Part shown: positions 25,944 to 32,763 of the stretch, piece after piece
Position numbering within the stretch: the first letter of the stretch is position 1
Layout: each line of letters begins with the position of its first letter
Position numbers and translations under genes: made by a program
The notes under the pieces: model-generated
What the model saw: only the letters and a program-made list of their open reading frames with translations
The model's database searches: none
Told to the model about the DNA's origin: nothing
DNA from: Myxococcaceae bacterium
Lineage (GTDB): Bacteria; Myxococcota; Myxococcia; Myxococcales; Myxococcaceae
Assembly: GCA_004173515.1 (NCBI GenBank)
Contig: SECN01000048.1
Span: forward strand, 1 to 51,404
Length of the DNA: 51,404 nucleotides
Direction: 5' to 3'

Positions 25944-26144
25944 CGGGTCCGCGGTGGGAGCCCCTTCGTCGAACGGACAGAGGCGCCCCCGTGACCGCCC
26001 TCCCGCATCCTGATTCCTCTCTCCCATTCCCCAGGTAGGCTGGGTTCTCATGCCACGTCCGCGAAACACAGGGTCCTCGCGGGCCAGGAGGGCCCATTCA
26101 TGTCATCCCTATCTGTTAGGTTTGAAGGATGGAGGTGACCCGTG

Positions 26145-27074
26145 ATGTCGCTGTCCTCTTCGGTCATTCCCGTGGTGCTGGTGGCCCTGGTCGGTTCGGC
26201 GGCGGTGGCCCAGTCTGGGACTCCAGCGGGTCGGGAGCGCAAGGCCCGGCAGCTCACGCTGCACGCGGAAGAGCCCCCGGCGCTGCATCCGCTGCACATC
26301 GCCGCCCGCGAGGTCACCACCGTCACGTTCGATGCGCCCATCGCTCCGGACTCCGTGGACCGGGCCGCGCTCGCGCCGTTCTTCTCTCGCGTCGGTGTCT
26401 ACGCGGACGCGCTGGTGCTCAAGGCCGCCGTGGACCTGCCGGAGGGACGCGGACCCGTCATCACCGTGCGCTTCGCTGGCGAGGGTGCGCCGTCACAGGT
26501 GGGGTTCGTGCTCACGACCGTGGATGCGGAAGTGGATTCGCAGGTGGAGGTCTTCCGGCACGGGCGCACCGCGCAGGAGTTGGGGAAGGAACTGGCGGAC
26601 CTGCGGGCCCGGTGCGCTGTCACGGAGGCGGGCTTCGCGACGCTGCGGGCGCAGTGCGCGCTCAGTGGATTGGGGGGCGCGGTGCTGACAGGGGCGGTCA
26701 CCTCGGATGGCGTTGCCGTGAAGCATCTTGCTCGACCGACCGCGAGCCTGGGGCTGAGAGCAGAGGGTCCCCATGTGCTCTACCGCTCCGGGGACACACT
26801 TGCGCTGGCGACAACCCTGATCAATTCCGACGATGCACGTCCCTGGGTCCCAGGAGTCGCGCGTGTGACACCACGGACCTTGGATGGTGGCGTGTTGCCA
26901 GCCCGCGAGCATCCCCTGCTCCTGCGTGAAAGGCAGCTCCAGCCCGGAACTCGCGCCCCGGTGGTGGTGGAGTGGTACGTCCCTCCAGGCGCACCTCCTG
27001 GCACGCACTTCACCCTGGAACTGCTGGACGCCACTGGCGAGCGCGGCGTCCGGTGGGAGCAGGTGACACCATGA
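26145..27074 (+). CDS. DUF2381 family protein
   Basis: The 309-residue product begins at ATG 26145; GGAGGTGA six bases upstream decides this start over the GTG three bases earlier. A signal peptide (V-V-L-V-A-L-V-G-S-A-A-V-A-Q) is followed by the two-part fold of the myxobacterial DUF2381 paralogous family. Its landmarks include V-T-T-V-T-F-D-A-P-I, a central helix A-E-L-G-K-E-L-A-D-L-R-A-R-C, H-L-A-R-P and R-L/V-T-P-R-T-L-D-G-G-V-L-P-A-R. The family is periplasmic or exported and usually encoded next to a Ser/Thr kinase, as here (33 bases to the kinase start). Its function is unknown; a sensor for the kinase is a reasonable guess. Confidence 0.88.
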   Translation: MSLSSSVIPVVLVALVGSAAVAQSGTPAGRERKARQLTLHAEEPPALHPLHIAAREVTTVTFDAPIAPDSVDRAALAPFFSRVGVYADALVLKAAVDLPEGRGPVITVRFAGEGAPSQVGFVLTTVDAEVDSQVEVFRHGRTAQELGKELADLRARCAVTEAGFATLRAQCALSGLGGAVLTGAVTSDGVAVKHLARPTASLGLRAEGPHVLYRSGDTLALATTLINSDDARPWVPGVARVTPRTLDGGVLPAREHPLLLRERQLQPGTRAPVVVEWYVPPGAPPGTHFTLELLDATGERGVRWEQVTP

Positions 27075-27107
27075 GCCGCCATGGCACGCTTTCGGTGGAG
27101 GTGGCCC

Positions 27108-29039
27108 ATGCGCGGTGAGCCTTCTTCCGGAGAAGCAACACGGCGGCAGGGGGTTGAGCCTTCGCTGCGGGTGTTGTCCGTGGATGCACTTCCTCAAGGC
27201 ACACGGGTAGGTCGCTGGGAGATCCTGCGTCGTCTGGCAGCGGGGGGCTATGGCACCGTCTACGCCGTGCGCAGGGCGGACAGACCCCGTGCCCACGCTC
27301 ATGCCCTGAAACTGGCCCGCCACTTCGACAGCCCCTGGTTCTCACGCGAGGCCGAAATCCTGTCCCGCTTGCGTCACCCGGGCGTGCCCCGCCTGATGGC
27401 CGCCGATGCATGGCGACCGGGCGTCGGGAGCTATCCGTTCCTGGTGATGGAACACGTGGAGGGCGAGTCGCTCTACGCGTGGTCCAGCGCTCGCAATCCC
27501 ACGGCGCGCGAAGTGGGCGCATTGCTCGCGCAAGCCGCGGAGGTGCTGGCCTTCGCGCATCAACGCGGCGTCCTCCATCGCGACATCAAGGGCGACAATG
27601 TCCGGGTCCAACCTGGGGGACGGCTCAAGCTCCTGGATTGGGGCGCGGGCTGGCATCCGGAGGCAACGCCTCTCACGGGCACGGGACAGCTTCCACCTGG
27701 CACGGCGCACTACTACAGCCCCCAGTTGCACCAATGGCGGGCCTCCGCGCACCTTCAGCTCGCGGAGAAGTCCCCCACCTATTCGGTGGCGGATGAACTG
27801 TATGCCCTGGGCGTGTCCTTCTACCGACTGCTGACCGAGACCTATCCAGCGTCAGCATCGGGCCCTGACGGATTCAGACTGGGAGAGGACCGCACGAATC
27901 CCTCCGTCTCGTTGATCAATCCGCGGGTGCCCAAGGCACTCGCATCCCTCATCGACCGATTGCTCGTCTTCGCCCCCGAAGCGCGGCCTCCGAGCGCATC
28001 CGCCCTGTCTTCCGAAGTCCAGAGCGCCCTGGCCCACGCAGATGCGGAGTGGGACGTGACGCTGTTCGACTGGGCCTTCCCGCCCTCTCCCCAATCGCGC
28101 ACCACGCAGGAGGAAGCGGGTGCGGTGGGACCGGTGGCCCCTGGACAGGAAGTCGCGCTCCAACATGCGCGCCTCCAACGCAGGGACCAACTGCAAGGGA
28201 TGCGCGATGCCCGGGAACTGCGTCGACGTGTCCCCGCGCATGTGGCCCACATGGAAGCACGAGCCATTCTCGCCGCCAGTCCGGCGCGACACCGTCAGAC
28301 GCTGCGGACAGCGTGGCGCAGGGGTGTGCTGGGAATCCTGTTCCTGCTGCCCCTGGTCTGGATGGCCTGGAGCCTGCGAGCCCTTCCGAAGCAGGAGCCT
28401 ACCGGCGCGTCCGTCAGCATCCCCGCTTCGCCACCGATGGCGCGGCCGACAACGCCCGACCAAGCTGCCGCGCCCGGGGCGGCCTCTTCTTCCCATGTGC
28501 CGCGCCCGCTGGAGAAGAAAGCCATGGCAGTCCCCTTGAAGAAGGACCGTGCCTCCCGCTCCCGTTCGATCGCCCAAGGCTGCACGCTGGCCATCGGCGC
28601 GGCATCCACCCTGGTCGCCTGCGCGGGCACGCCCCTGCGTCCCGAACCCCAACGCTGTCCCCAGGCCGCCCTGGACGCGATGAAGGAACTGGGATTGCGG
28701 AGGGATGCCAAGGGGGGCCTCACGCTCGACATCCGCTACCCCTGGAGGATGGATGCCGAGGACGTCACCGTGAGCGACGGTGACATCGTCAGCGTCCTGA
28801 AGGAGCGGCACAGAGGGCTTCCTGAAGGCACCCTGCTCTACGGACGGCTGTGGACGGGCGGAGAGCGGGTCGTCGGCCACTACACCCGCGCGGAAACGCC
28901 AGACGGCCACACCTACCCCGTCTGTTTGGTCCTCGGGAACCCGGAAGACGGCGGCTGGTGGAAGAACCCCGGCTCCAAGCCCGGGGCCACCACCGTGCCT
29001 CGCACCGTGGGCTACACCGTCGTGGATGCCTTTCCCTGA
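27108..29039 (+). CDS. Transmembrane Ser/Thr kinase fused to a lipoprotein-like C-terminal domain
   Basis: The 643-residue product is taken from ATG 27108, which has GGTGGAGG six bases upstream; ATG 27081 lacks a good site. Kinase motifs: L-A-A-G-G-Y-G-T-V-Y, catalytic Lys 68, H-R-D-I-K-G-D-N (157-164), and D-W-G (177-179) in place of D-F-G. A helical region (about 350-400) leads to one transmembrane helix (407-423). From residue 473 the sequence looks like an independent lipoprotein: M-A-V-P-L-K-K-D, hydrophobic A-I-G-A-A-S-T-L-V-A-C, then a 130-residue domain with G-T-L-L-Y-G-R-L-W-T-G-G and Y-P-V-C-L-V-L-G. An internal ATG with upstream GGAG is visible at 28524. It pairs with the DUF2381 gene. 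Confidence 0.85.
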   Translation: MRGEPSSGEATRRQGVEPSLRVLSVDALPQGTRVGRWEILRRLAAGGYGTVYAVRRADRPRAHAHALKLARHFDSPWFSREAEILSRLRHPGVPRLMAADAWRPGVGSYPFLVMEHVEGESLYAWSSARNPTAREVGALLAQAAEVLAFAHQRGVLHRDIKGDNVRVQPGGRLKLLDWGAGWHPEATPLTGTGQLPPGTAHYYSPQLHQWRASAHLQLAEKSPTYSVADELYALGVSFYRLLTETYPASASGPDGFRLGEDRTNPSVSLINPRVPKALASLIDRLLVFAPEARPPSASALSSEVQSALAHADAEWDVTLFDWAFPPSPQSRTTQEEAGAVGPVAPGQEVALQHARLQRRDQLQGMRDARELRRRVPAHVAHMEARAILAASPARHRQTLRTAWRRGVLGILFLLPLVWMAWSLRALPKQEPTGASVSIPASPPMARPTTPDQAAAPGAASSSHVPRPLEKKAMAVPLKKDRASRSRSIAQGCTLAIGAASTLVACAGTPLRPEPQRCPQAALDAMKELGLRRDAKGGLTLDIRYPWRMDAEDVTVSDGDIVSVLKERHRGLPEGTLLYGRLWTGGERVVGHYTRAETPDGHTYPVCLVLGNPEDGGWWKNPGSKPGATTVPRTVGYTVVDAFP

Positions 29040-29081
29040 CCCTCTCGAAGGTCGCGGCGGTTCGGTGATACCTGGGGGCCC

Positions 29082-29363
29082 ATGGCCCCCGACCAGGAGC
29101 AGGAACAGCCCCGGCACCTCGTGCTCTACAATCCCCGGCCCGACGTGGGCTGGCGCTACGCCATCTACACGGAGCCGCTCGCGGTCATCGACGGGCGGCT
29201 GCTGGACTGCCCGCTCACGGCCTCCTTCGACGAGGCTCGGGCCCACATGGAGCGGACGCTGACGGAGCTCTTCGGGGGCAGCCACACGCTGCGGTGGACC
29301 CCGGACTCCCAGCCGGGATGGTGGAAGGGCGAGGTGCTCGCCCCCCTCCCGCCCACGGGTTGA
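29082..29363 (+). CDS. Small hypothetical protein
   Basis: The 93-residue protein has no signal or membrane segment. It contains R-H-L-V-L-Y-N-P-R-P-D-V-G-W-R-Y-A-I-Y and a C-terminal L-R-W-T-P-D-S-Q-P-G-W-W-K-G-E-V. The ribosome site is weak (GGGGGCCC before the ATG). Codon composition supports coding. It converges on the HEPN gene, whose stop is 14 bases away. I do not recognise a family. Confidence 0.55.
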   Translation: MAPDQEQEQPRHLVLYNPRPDVGWRYAIYTEPLAVIDGRLLDCPLTASFDEARAHMERTLTELFGGSHTLRWTPDSQPGWWKGEVLAPLPPTG

Positions 29364-29377
29364 GCCCTTCCTTCGGG

Positions 29378-30946
29378 CTACTCCAGCAGATCCAACACAG
29401 CCAGCGGCTCCCTGGCCTCCAGGAGGTCCAGGCGGTGACGGGCCTTCACCGCCAGTTCGAGCGGCTGCACCCCATGACCGAACCAGGCGTGAGCGATCCG
29501 ATCGATCCCCGCGCCAAGCAGGGACGCGACGGTCCGCAGGCTGGCGCGCAGCGCGACGGCATCCGTCTTTCCTCCGTGCAGCACCAGATTGCGTTGACGG
29601 TAGAGCCGGCGAAAGGCGCGCACCGCATACCCTTCAATGTCCTTGAGCTTCTTCTGGGGATCCTTGAGCAGTCCGTCCATTCGTGCGACCGCCGCCTTCT
29701 GACTCCAATCCTCCGGGGCCCAGGAAAGTGGCTGGGCTTGACGAATGGCATGGCCCATCAGGGCCGCACGGTCGCGACCGCTGGCGCTCTGGCGGAGCTT
29801 CTCCCGAAGGAGGCTGTCACCGCTTCTGCCCTGGAAGGACGCCAGCAGCGTCAGCTCGGCTCGGGGAAACGAGCAAGCCACCAGGGATGCCAGTCGATCC
29901 CCTGCGGGCGATTTCTGGCCATCCCCGGGCGCGACCAGGAGCGCCTCGATGGCAGCCCATCCAGCGGCGACCGCGACCACCGCGGGAGCATCCAGTTGCC
30001 CGAGAAGCTCGAAGGCAGCATCCACCCGGCTGGGAGCCCCGTACTCGAACAACTGGGCTTGACGCTCCAGGCTCCGGACCTCGACGCGACGCTGGCGACG
30101 CAGGGGCAAGGGTTGGTTGAAGCCTTCGACGTACGCGTGCTCTGCGGGCCGCATCTGATGGCCCGCGCCTATCAGAAGCCTGGCGGCCAGCTTCTCCACG
30201 GTTTCCGAAGCCTGCTCGGCCGCGGAGAAGGCGTCGCGTGAATGAAGGGTCAGCAGCCAGCCTCCGCCCTGTCGGACGTGGGTCGGATCGAAGCCGTTCG
30301 TGGAGAGCCACTTCGAGACCGTGGGGGCGTCACACCACTGCGACGGCGGGAGCCCTGATGTGCCGAGCGCGCTGTTCACGGGCAGGAGGACGCGAAAGTC
30401 AGACGGCGGTGTGCGGGCCAACGCATGCGCATCCTCCAGCAACTCCGCCAACGTGTAGACCTGCTTGGAGTGCAGGAGCCGGTACTTGAACCACCGGTGG
30501 AGGAAGTCCGGACTGAACCCCGCGTCGAGGAGGTGTGACGCGACAGCACGGGCGAGTCGCTCCGGCTTGACCGGCAGGCCGAGAGCGATCCGCTGGGACC
30601 AACGCGACAGGTACGACGCATCGATCTGCTCGGTGAGTCGAATCACCGCGGGCATTTCTCCTGAGCGGGGCCTCAGCGGCGAGCCAAGGAGGCGCTGCAG
30701 CAAGTTTCGAGAAGGTGGCGCGATGCCTTCGTCCTGCCCCAGGGCCTTGGACAATTCATTCGCCAACCACTCGACGGCCTTCTCCGAAAGAATGCCCGCG
30801 GGCACTGCGTCCACCGCCTCTAGAAGCTCCCGAAGACTGAGGACCGTCCCGACCTCCCACAGCCCCCGAAACCATCCGGTCTGGGCCGCGAAGAATTCGA
30901 GGAGACGTGCCGCGACCCACTGAGAAGCCTCCTTGCTTTCAAGCAT
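29378..30946 (-). CDS. Large hypothetical protein with C-terminal HEPN-like domain
   Basis: This 522-residue soluble protein is helical through most of its length, with no signal or transmembrane helix. Near the C-terminus the segment F-R-R-L-Y-R-Q-R-N-L-V-L-H-G-G (R452, H457) gives an R-x4-H motif of the HEPN superfamily and resembles the 'RN-x-x-x-H-G' of Apea-type HEPN domains. Many such HEPN domains are metal-independent RNases in phage-defence and toxin systems. The N-terminal 400 residues resemble nothing I know, although W-S-Q-R-I-A-L-G-L-P and H-R-W-F-K-Y-R-L-L-H are distinctive. Wobble positions look less GC-rich than in flanking genes, so it may be acquired. An RNase role is inference from the motif. 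Confidence 0.7.
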   Translation of the reverse strand: MLESKEASQWVAARLLEFFAAQTGWFRGLWEVGTVLSLRELLEAVDAVPAGILSEKAVEWLANELSKALGQDEGIAPPSRNLLQRLLGSPLRPRSGEMPAVIRLTEQIDASYLSRWSQRIALGLPVKPERLARAVASHLLDAGFSPDFLHRWFKYRLLHSKQVYTLAELLEDAHALARTPPSDFRVLLPVNSALGTSGLPPSQWCDAPTVSKWLSTNGFDPTHVRQGGGWLLTLHSRDAFSAAEQASETVEKLAARLLIGAGHQMRPAEHAYVEGFNQPLPLRRQRRVEVRSLERQAQLFEYGAPSRVDAAFELLGQLDAPAVVAVAAGWAAIEALLVAPGDGQKSPAGDRLASLVACSFPRAELTLLASFQGRSGDSLLREKLRQSASGRDRAALMGHAIRQAQPLSWAPEDWSQKAAVARMDGLLKDPQKKLKDIEGYAVRAFRRLYRQRNLVLHGGKTDAVALRASLRTVASLLGAGIDRIAHAWFGHGVQPLELAVKARHRLDLLEAREPLAVLDLLE

Positions 30947-30962
30947 CGAGCGCCCTAGTTTT

Positions 30963-30987
30963 GAGGGCAGGTCACTTGACCGCCCTC
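30963..30987. repeat. Inverted repeat / hairpin upstream of HEPN gene
   Basis: GAGGGC-A-GGTC (30963-30973) pairs with GACC-GCCCTC (30978-30987) as a 10-bp stem with one bulged A and loop ACTT. It lies 17 bases upstream of the HEPN start codon, inside that gene's leader or promoter, next to a second larger hairpin. Confidence 0.5.
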
Positions 30988-30992
30988 TCTAC

Positions 30993-31050
30993 GGAGGCCG
31001 TCCCATGTGGGGGAGCAGTCCCCCCCTCTGGTCTCGGCCTCCATTTTTTT
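30993..31050 (+). terminator. Two-tier hairpin followed by a T7 run (terminator-like)
   Basis: GGAGGCC (30993-30999) pairs with GGCCTCC (31036-31042). Nested inside, GGGGGA (31009-31014) pairs with TCCCCC (31019-31024) around GCAG. One A and seven T follow at 31044-31050, which is the arrangement of an intrinsic terminator on the plus strand and is rare in this GC-rich window. No plus-strand gene ends just upstream, so the transcript it would end is unknown; it may be an antisense or small RNA. Confidence 0.5.
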
Positions 31051-31273
31051 GTCTGAGCGCAGGGCTCGTGCCGGGGCGCCTACGTGCAAGGCTTCGTCCC
31101 CACGAAGGTCCCACGCCCAGGGTTGAGTCCAGCTCCGGGACCCTGCCCGCGCGCGAAAACGCCCCCCGGACGACCCGAGTCCCGGGGTCATTGCGTATCT
31201 CCTTTTCAGAAGGGCCAGGGAGGGCCGGGCATGGGGCCCGGCCGGGGCCCGCGCAACGCCACGGAGCTTCCGC

Positions 31274-31969
31274 GTGCTGCCAGGAAACGAACGGTCCGTC
31301 TTGGAGGCCTTCCGCCGGGGGGACACCCCGGTGCTCACCCAGGTCTACCGCGCCTATTCGCCGGAGGTGCTGCGCTACCTGTCGCGCCGCTTCTCCGTGC
31401 ACTCGGAGACGGGCATGCGGTCGGTGGCGCTCACGCCGCTGGACCTGGACGCCGCCCATCAGGAGACCTTCGTGCGGGCCTTCCGCCCCCACATGCGCAC
31501 GGCCTACGACGGGGTGCGCCCCTACCTGGGCTTCCTGCTCACCGTGGCCCGCTCCACCGCCATCGACCTGATGCGCGCCTCCGGCCGGGTCGCCCGGGAA
31601 GCCATCCCGTTGGATGACGCGCCGGAGCTGGTGCACGCCCCCGACGACGGCCGCAGCCCGGAAGAGGAAGCCCTCAGCTCCGAGGTCCGCTCCCTGGTGC
31701 GCCGCTTCCTGGACGCCCTGCCCGCCGAAGGCCGCGCCCTGGCGCAGCTTCGCTTCATGGACGGCCTGTCCCAGGAGTCCGCCGCCGACGCGCTGAAGCT
31801 CACCCGAGGCGAGGTGCGCGTGCGCGAGCGCAGGTTGCGCGTGCAGTTCACCGAACACCTGAAGGACTCGGGGTGGTTGGACAGTGACATCGCACCGGGA
31901 CGCCTGGAACTGGGCGCCCTGCTGGCCACGCTGGCCCTGTGCGCCATCCCATTCGGGAGCCTCCCATGA
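31274..31969 (+). CDS. ECF-type RNA polymerase sigma factor
   Basis: The 231-residue protein starts at GTG 31274 with GGAG eight bases upstream. Region 2 (about 15-105) has V-L-T-Q-V-Y-R-A-Y-S-P-E-V-L-R-Y-L, H-Q-E-T-F-V-R-A-F and P-Y-L-G-F-L-L-T-V-A-R-S-T-A-I-D-L-M-R. Region 4 (about 140-195) has F-M-D-G-L-S-Q-E-S-A-A-D-A-L-K-L-T-R-G-E-V-style helix-turn-helix sequence. A short hydrophobic tail (L-G-A-L-L-A-T-L-A-L-C-A-I-P-F-G) ends the protein, unusual for a sigma factor. Its stop codon overlaps the start of the zinc-finger anti-sigma gene (ATGA), the classic sigma/anti-sigma arrangement. Confidence 0.88.
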   Translation: MLPGNERSVLEAFRRGDTPVLTQVYRAYSPEVLRYLSRRFSVHSETGMRSVALTPLDLDAAHQETFVRAFRPHMRTAYDGVRPYLGFLLTVARSTAIDLMRASGRVAREAIPLDDAPELVHAPDDGRSPEEEALSSEVRSLVRRFLDALPAEGRALAQLRFMDGLSQESAADALKLTRGEVRVRERRLRVQFTEHLKDSGWLDSDIAPGRLELGALLATLALCAIPFGSLP

Positions 31970-32763
31970 AGTGGTACGAACGCCATGTGGACGCGGGGCT
32001 GACGCGCTGGTCCCTGGGGGAGCTGTCCGCCCCCGAATCCTCGCGACTGCTACGCCACGCCCACGCCTGCGACCGCTGCGGCACCCGGTACAACAAGTGG
32101 GTCCGCGCCCACCGCGTCTTCGAATCCGGCCACCCGGACACGCCCACCGCCATCGAGTTGGAGACGCTCACCGTCGCGGGCCTGGAGGCCGCCCTCACCT
32201 CGGCCGCCCCCGCCGACGCCGTCAACGCCCGCTGGCCCACGTTGGCCGTGCTGGGCGCCACGCTCGTGGCCCTGTTCCTGGCCGTGGTGGTGACGCCCTC
32301 CGCTACCGGCCCCGGCGTCAGCACACCCACCGAACCCGAGTGGAGCCCCCGGGGCGTCGTGCACGATCCCGCCCCGCCTGGCACGCCCCTGGCGCAGCCC
32401 GTGCTGCGCATCTTCTGCGCCGTGCCCGGCCAGTCGCTGCGCGAGCTGAAGGCCGGGACGGCTTGCGCGCCGGGGGCCACGCTGGCCTTCGCGGCGGGGG
32501 CCCGTTTGCCCTACACGCACGTGGCGGTGCGGGTGCGCATCAATGGAAAGGAAGAGGTCAACGGGCCGTTTGCCTTGAGCGGCAAGGCCGGCGAGGAGCG
32601 CCCCCTGGAGCTGACGTTCGCGCTGCCCGCGACGTCCGATATGGCCGAGGTCACCGCCTCGTTCTCCGCACACCCGGATGCTGCCCTGGCGGCCCTGCGT
32701 GGCGGGACGACGGAGGGGGTGGTGGTGCTCAGGCAGGAGGTCCGGGTAGAGGAAGGTCCATGA
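31966..32763 (+). CDS. Zinc-finger membrane protein, probable anti-sigma factor
   Basis: The 265-residue protein starts at ATG 31966, overlapping the sigma-factor stop codon. Residues 31-38 form H-A-H-A-C-D-R-C, that is H-x3-C-x2-C, the ZAS motif of zinc-binding anti-sigma factors. A transmembrane helix (about 97-115, T-L-A-V-L-G-A-T-L-V-A-L-F-L-A-V-V-V) separates this cytosolic part from a periplasmic domain of about 150 residues. That domain contains E-L-K-A-G-T-A-C-A-P-G-A-T-L-A-F, a pattern met in myxobacterial exported proteins. It would hold the ECF sigma factor inactive until an envelope signal arrives. Overlap with the caspase gene on its other side suggests an operon. Confidence 0.8.
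   Translation: MKWYERHVDAGLTRWSLGELSAPESSRLLRHAHACDRCGTRYNKWVRAHRVFESGHPDTPTAIELETLTVAGLEAALTSAAPADAVNARWPTLAVLGATLVALFLAVVVTPSATGPGVSTPTEPEWSPRGVVHDPAPPGTPLAQPVLRIFCAVPGQSLRELKAGTACAPGATLAFAAGARLPYTHVAVRVRINGKEEVNGPFALSGKAGEERPLELTFALPATSDMAEVTASFSAHPDAALAALRGGTTEGVVVLRQEVRVEEGP

Larger units (their letters stand above)
30947..31273. other. Structured non-coding gap between HEPN gene and sigma factor
   Basis: No convincing gene occupies these 327 bases. They hold the two hairpins described separately (30963-30987 and 30993-31050) and the divergent start regions of the HEPN and sigma-factor genes. The sigma-factor ribosome site (GGAG) is at about 31262. No tRNA-like fold or direct repeat is visible. 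Confidence 0.5.

Noticed and set aside
26129..26929. Plus-strand frame overlapping the DUF2381 gene
   Set aside because: Gly/Arg-rich shadow; the DUF2381 frame has a signal peptide, GGAGGTGA and the family motifs.
31009..31050. Attachment-site or tRNA-end remnant next to the HEPN gene
   Set aside because: The sequence folds as nested hairpins with a T-run. No tRNA-like arms, integrase or flanking direct repeats are seen.
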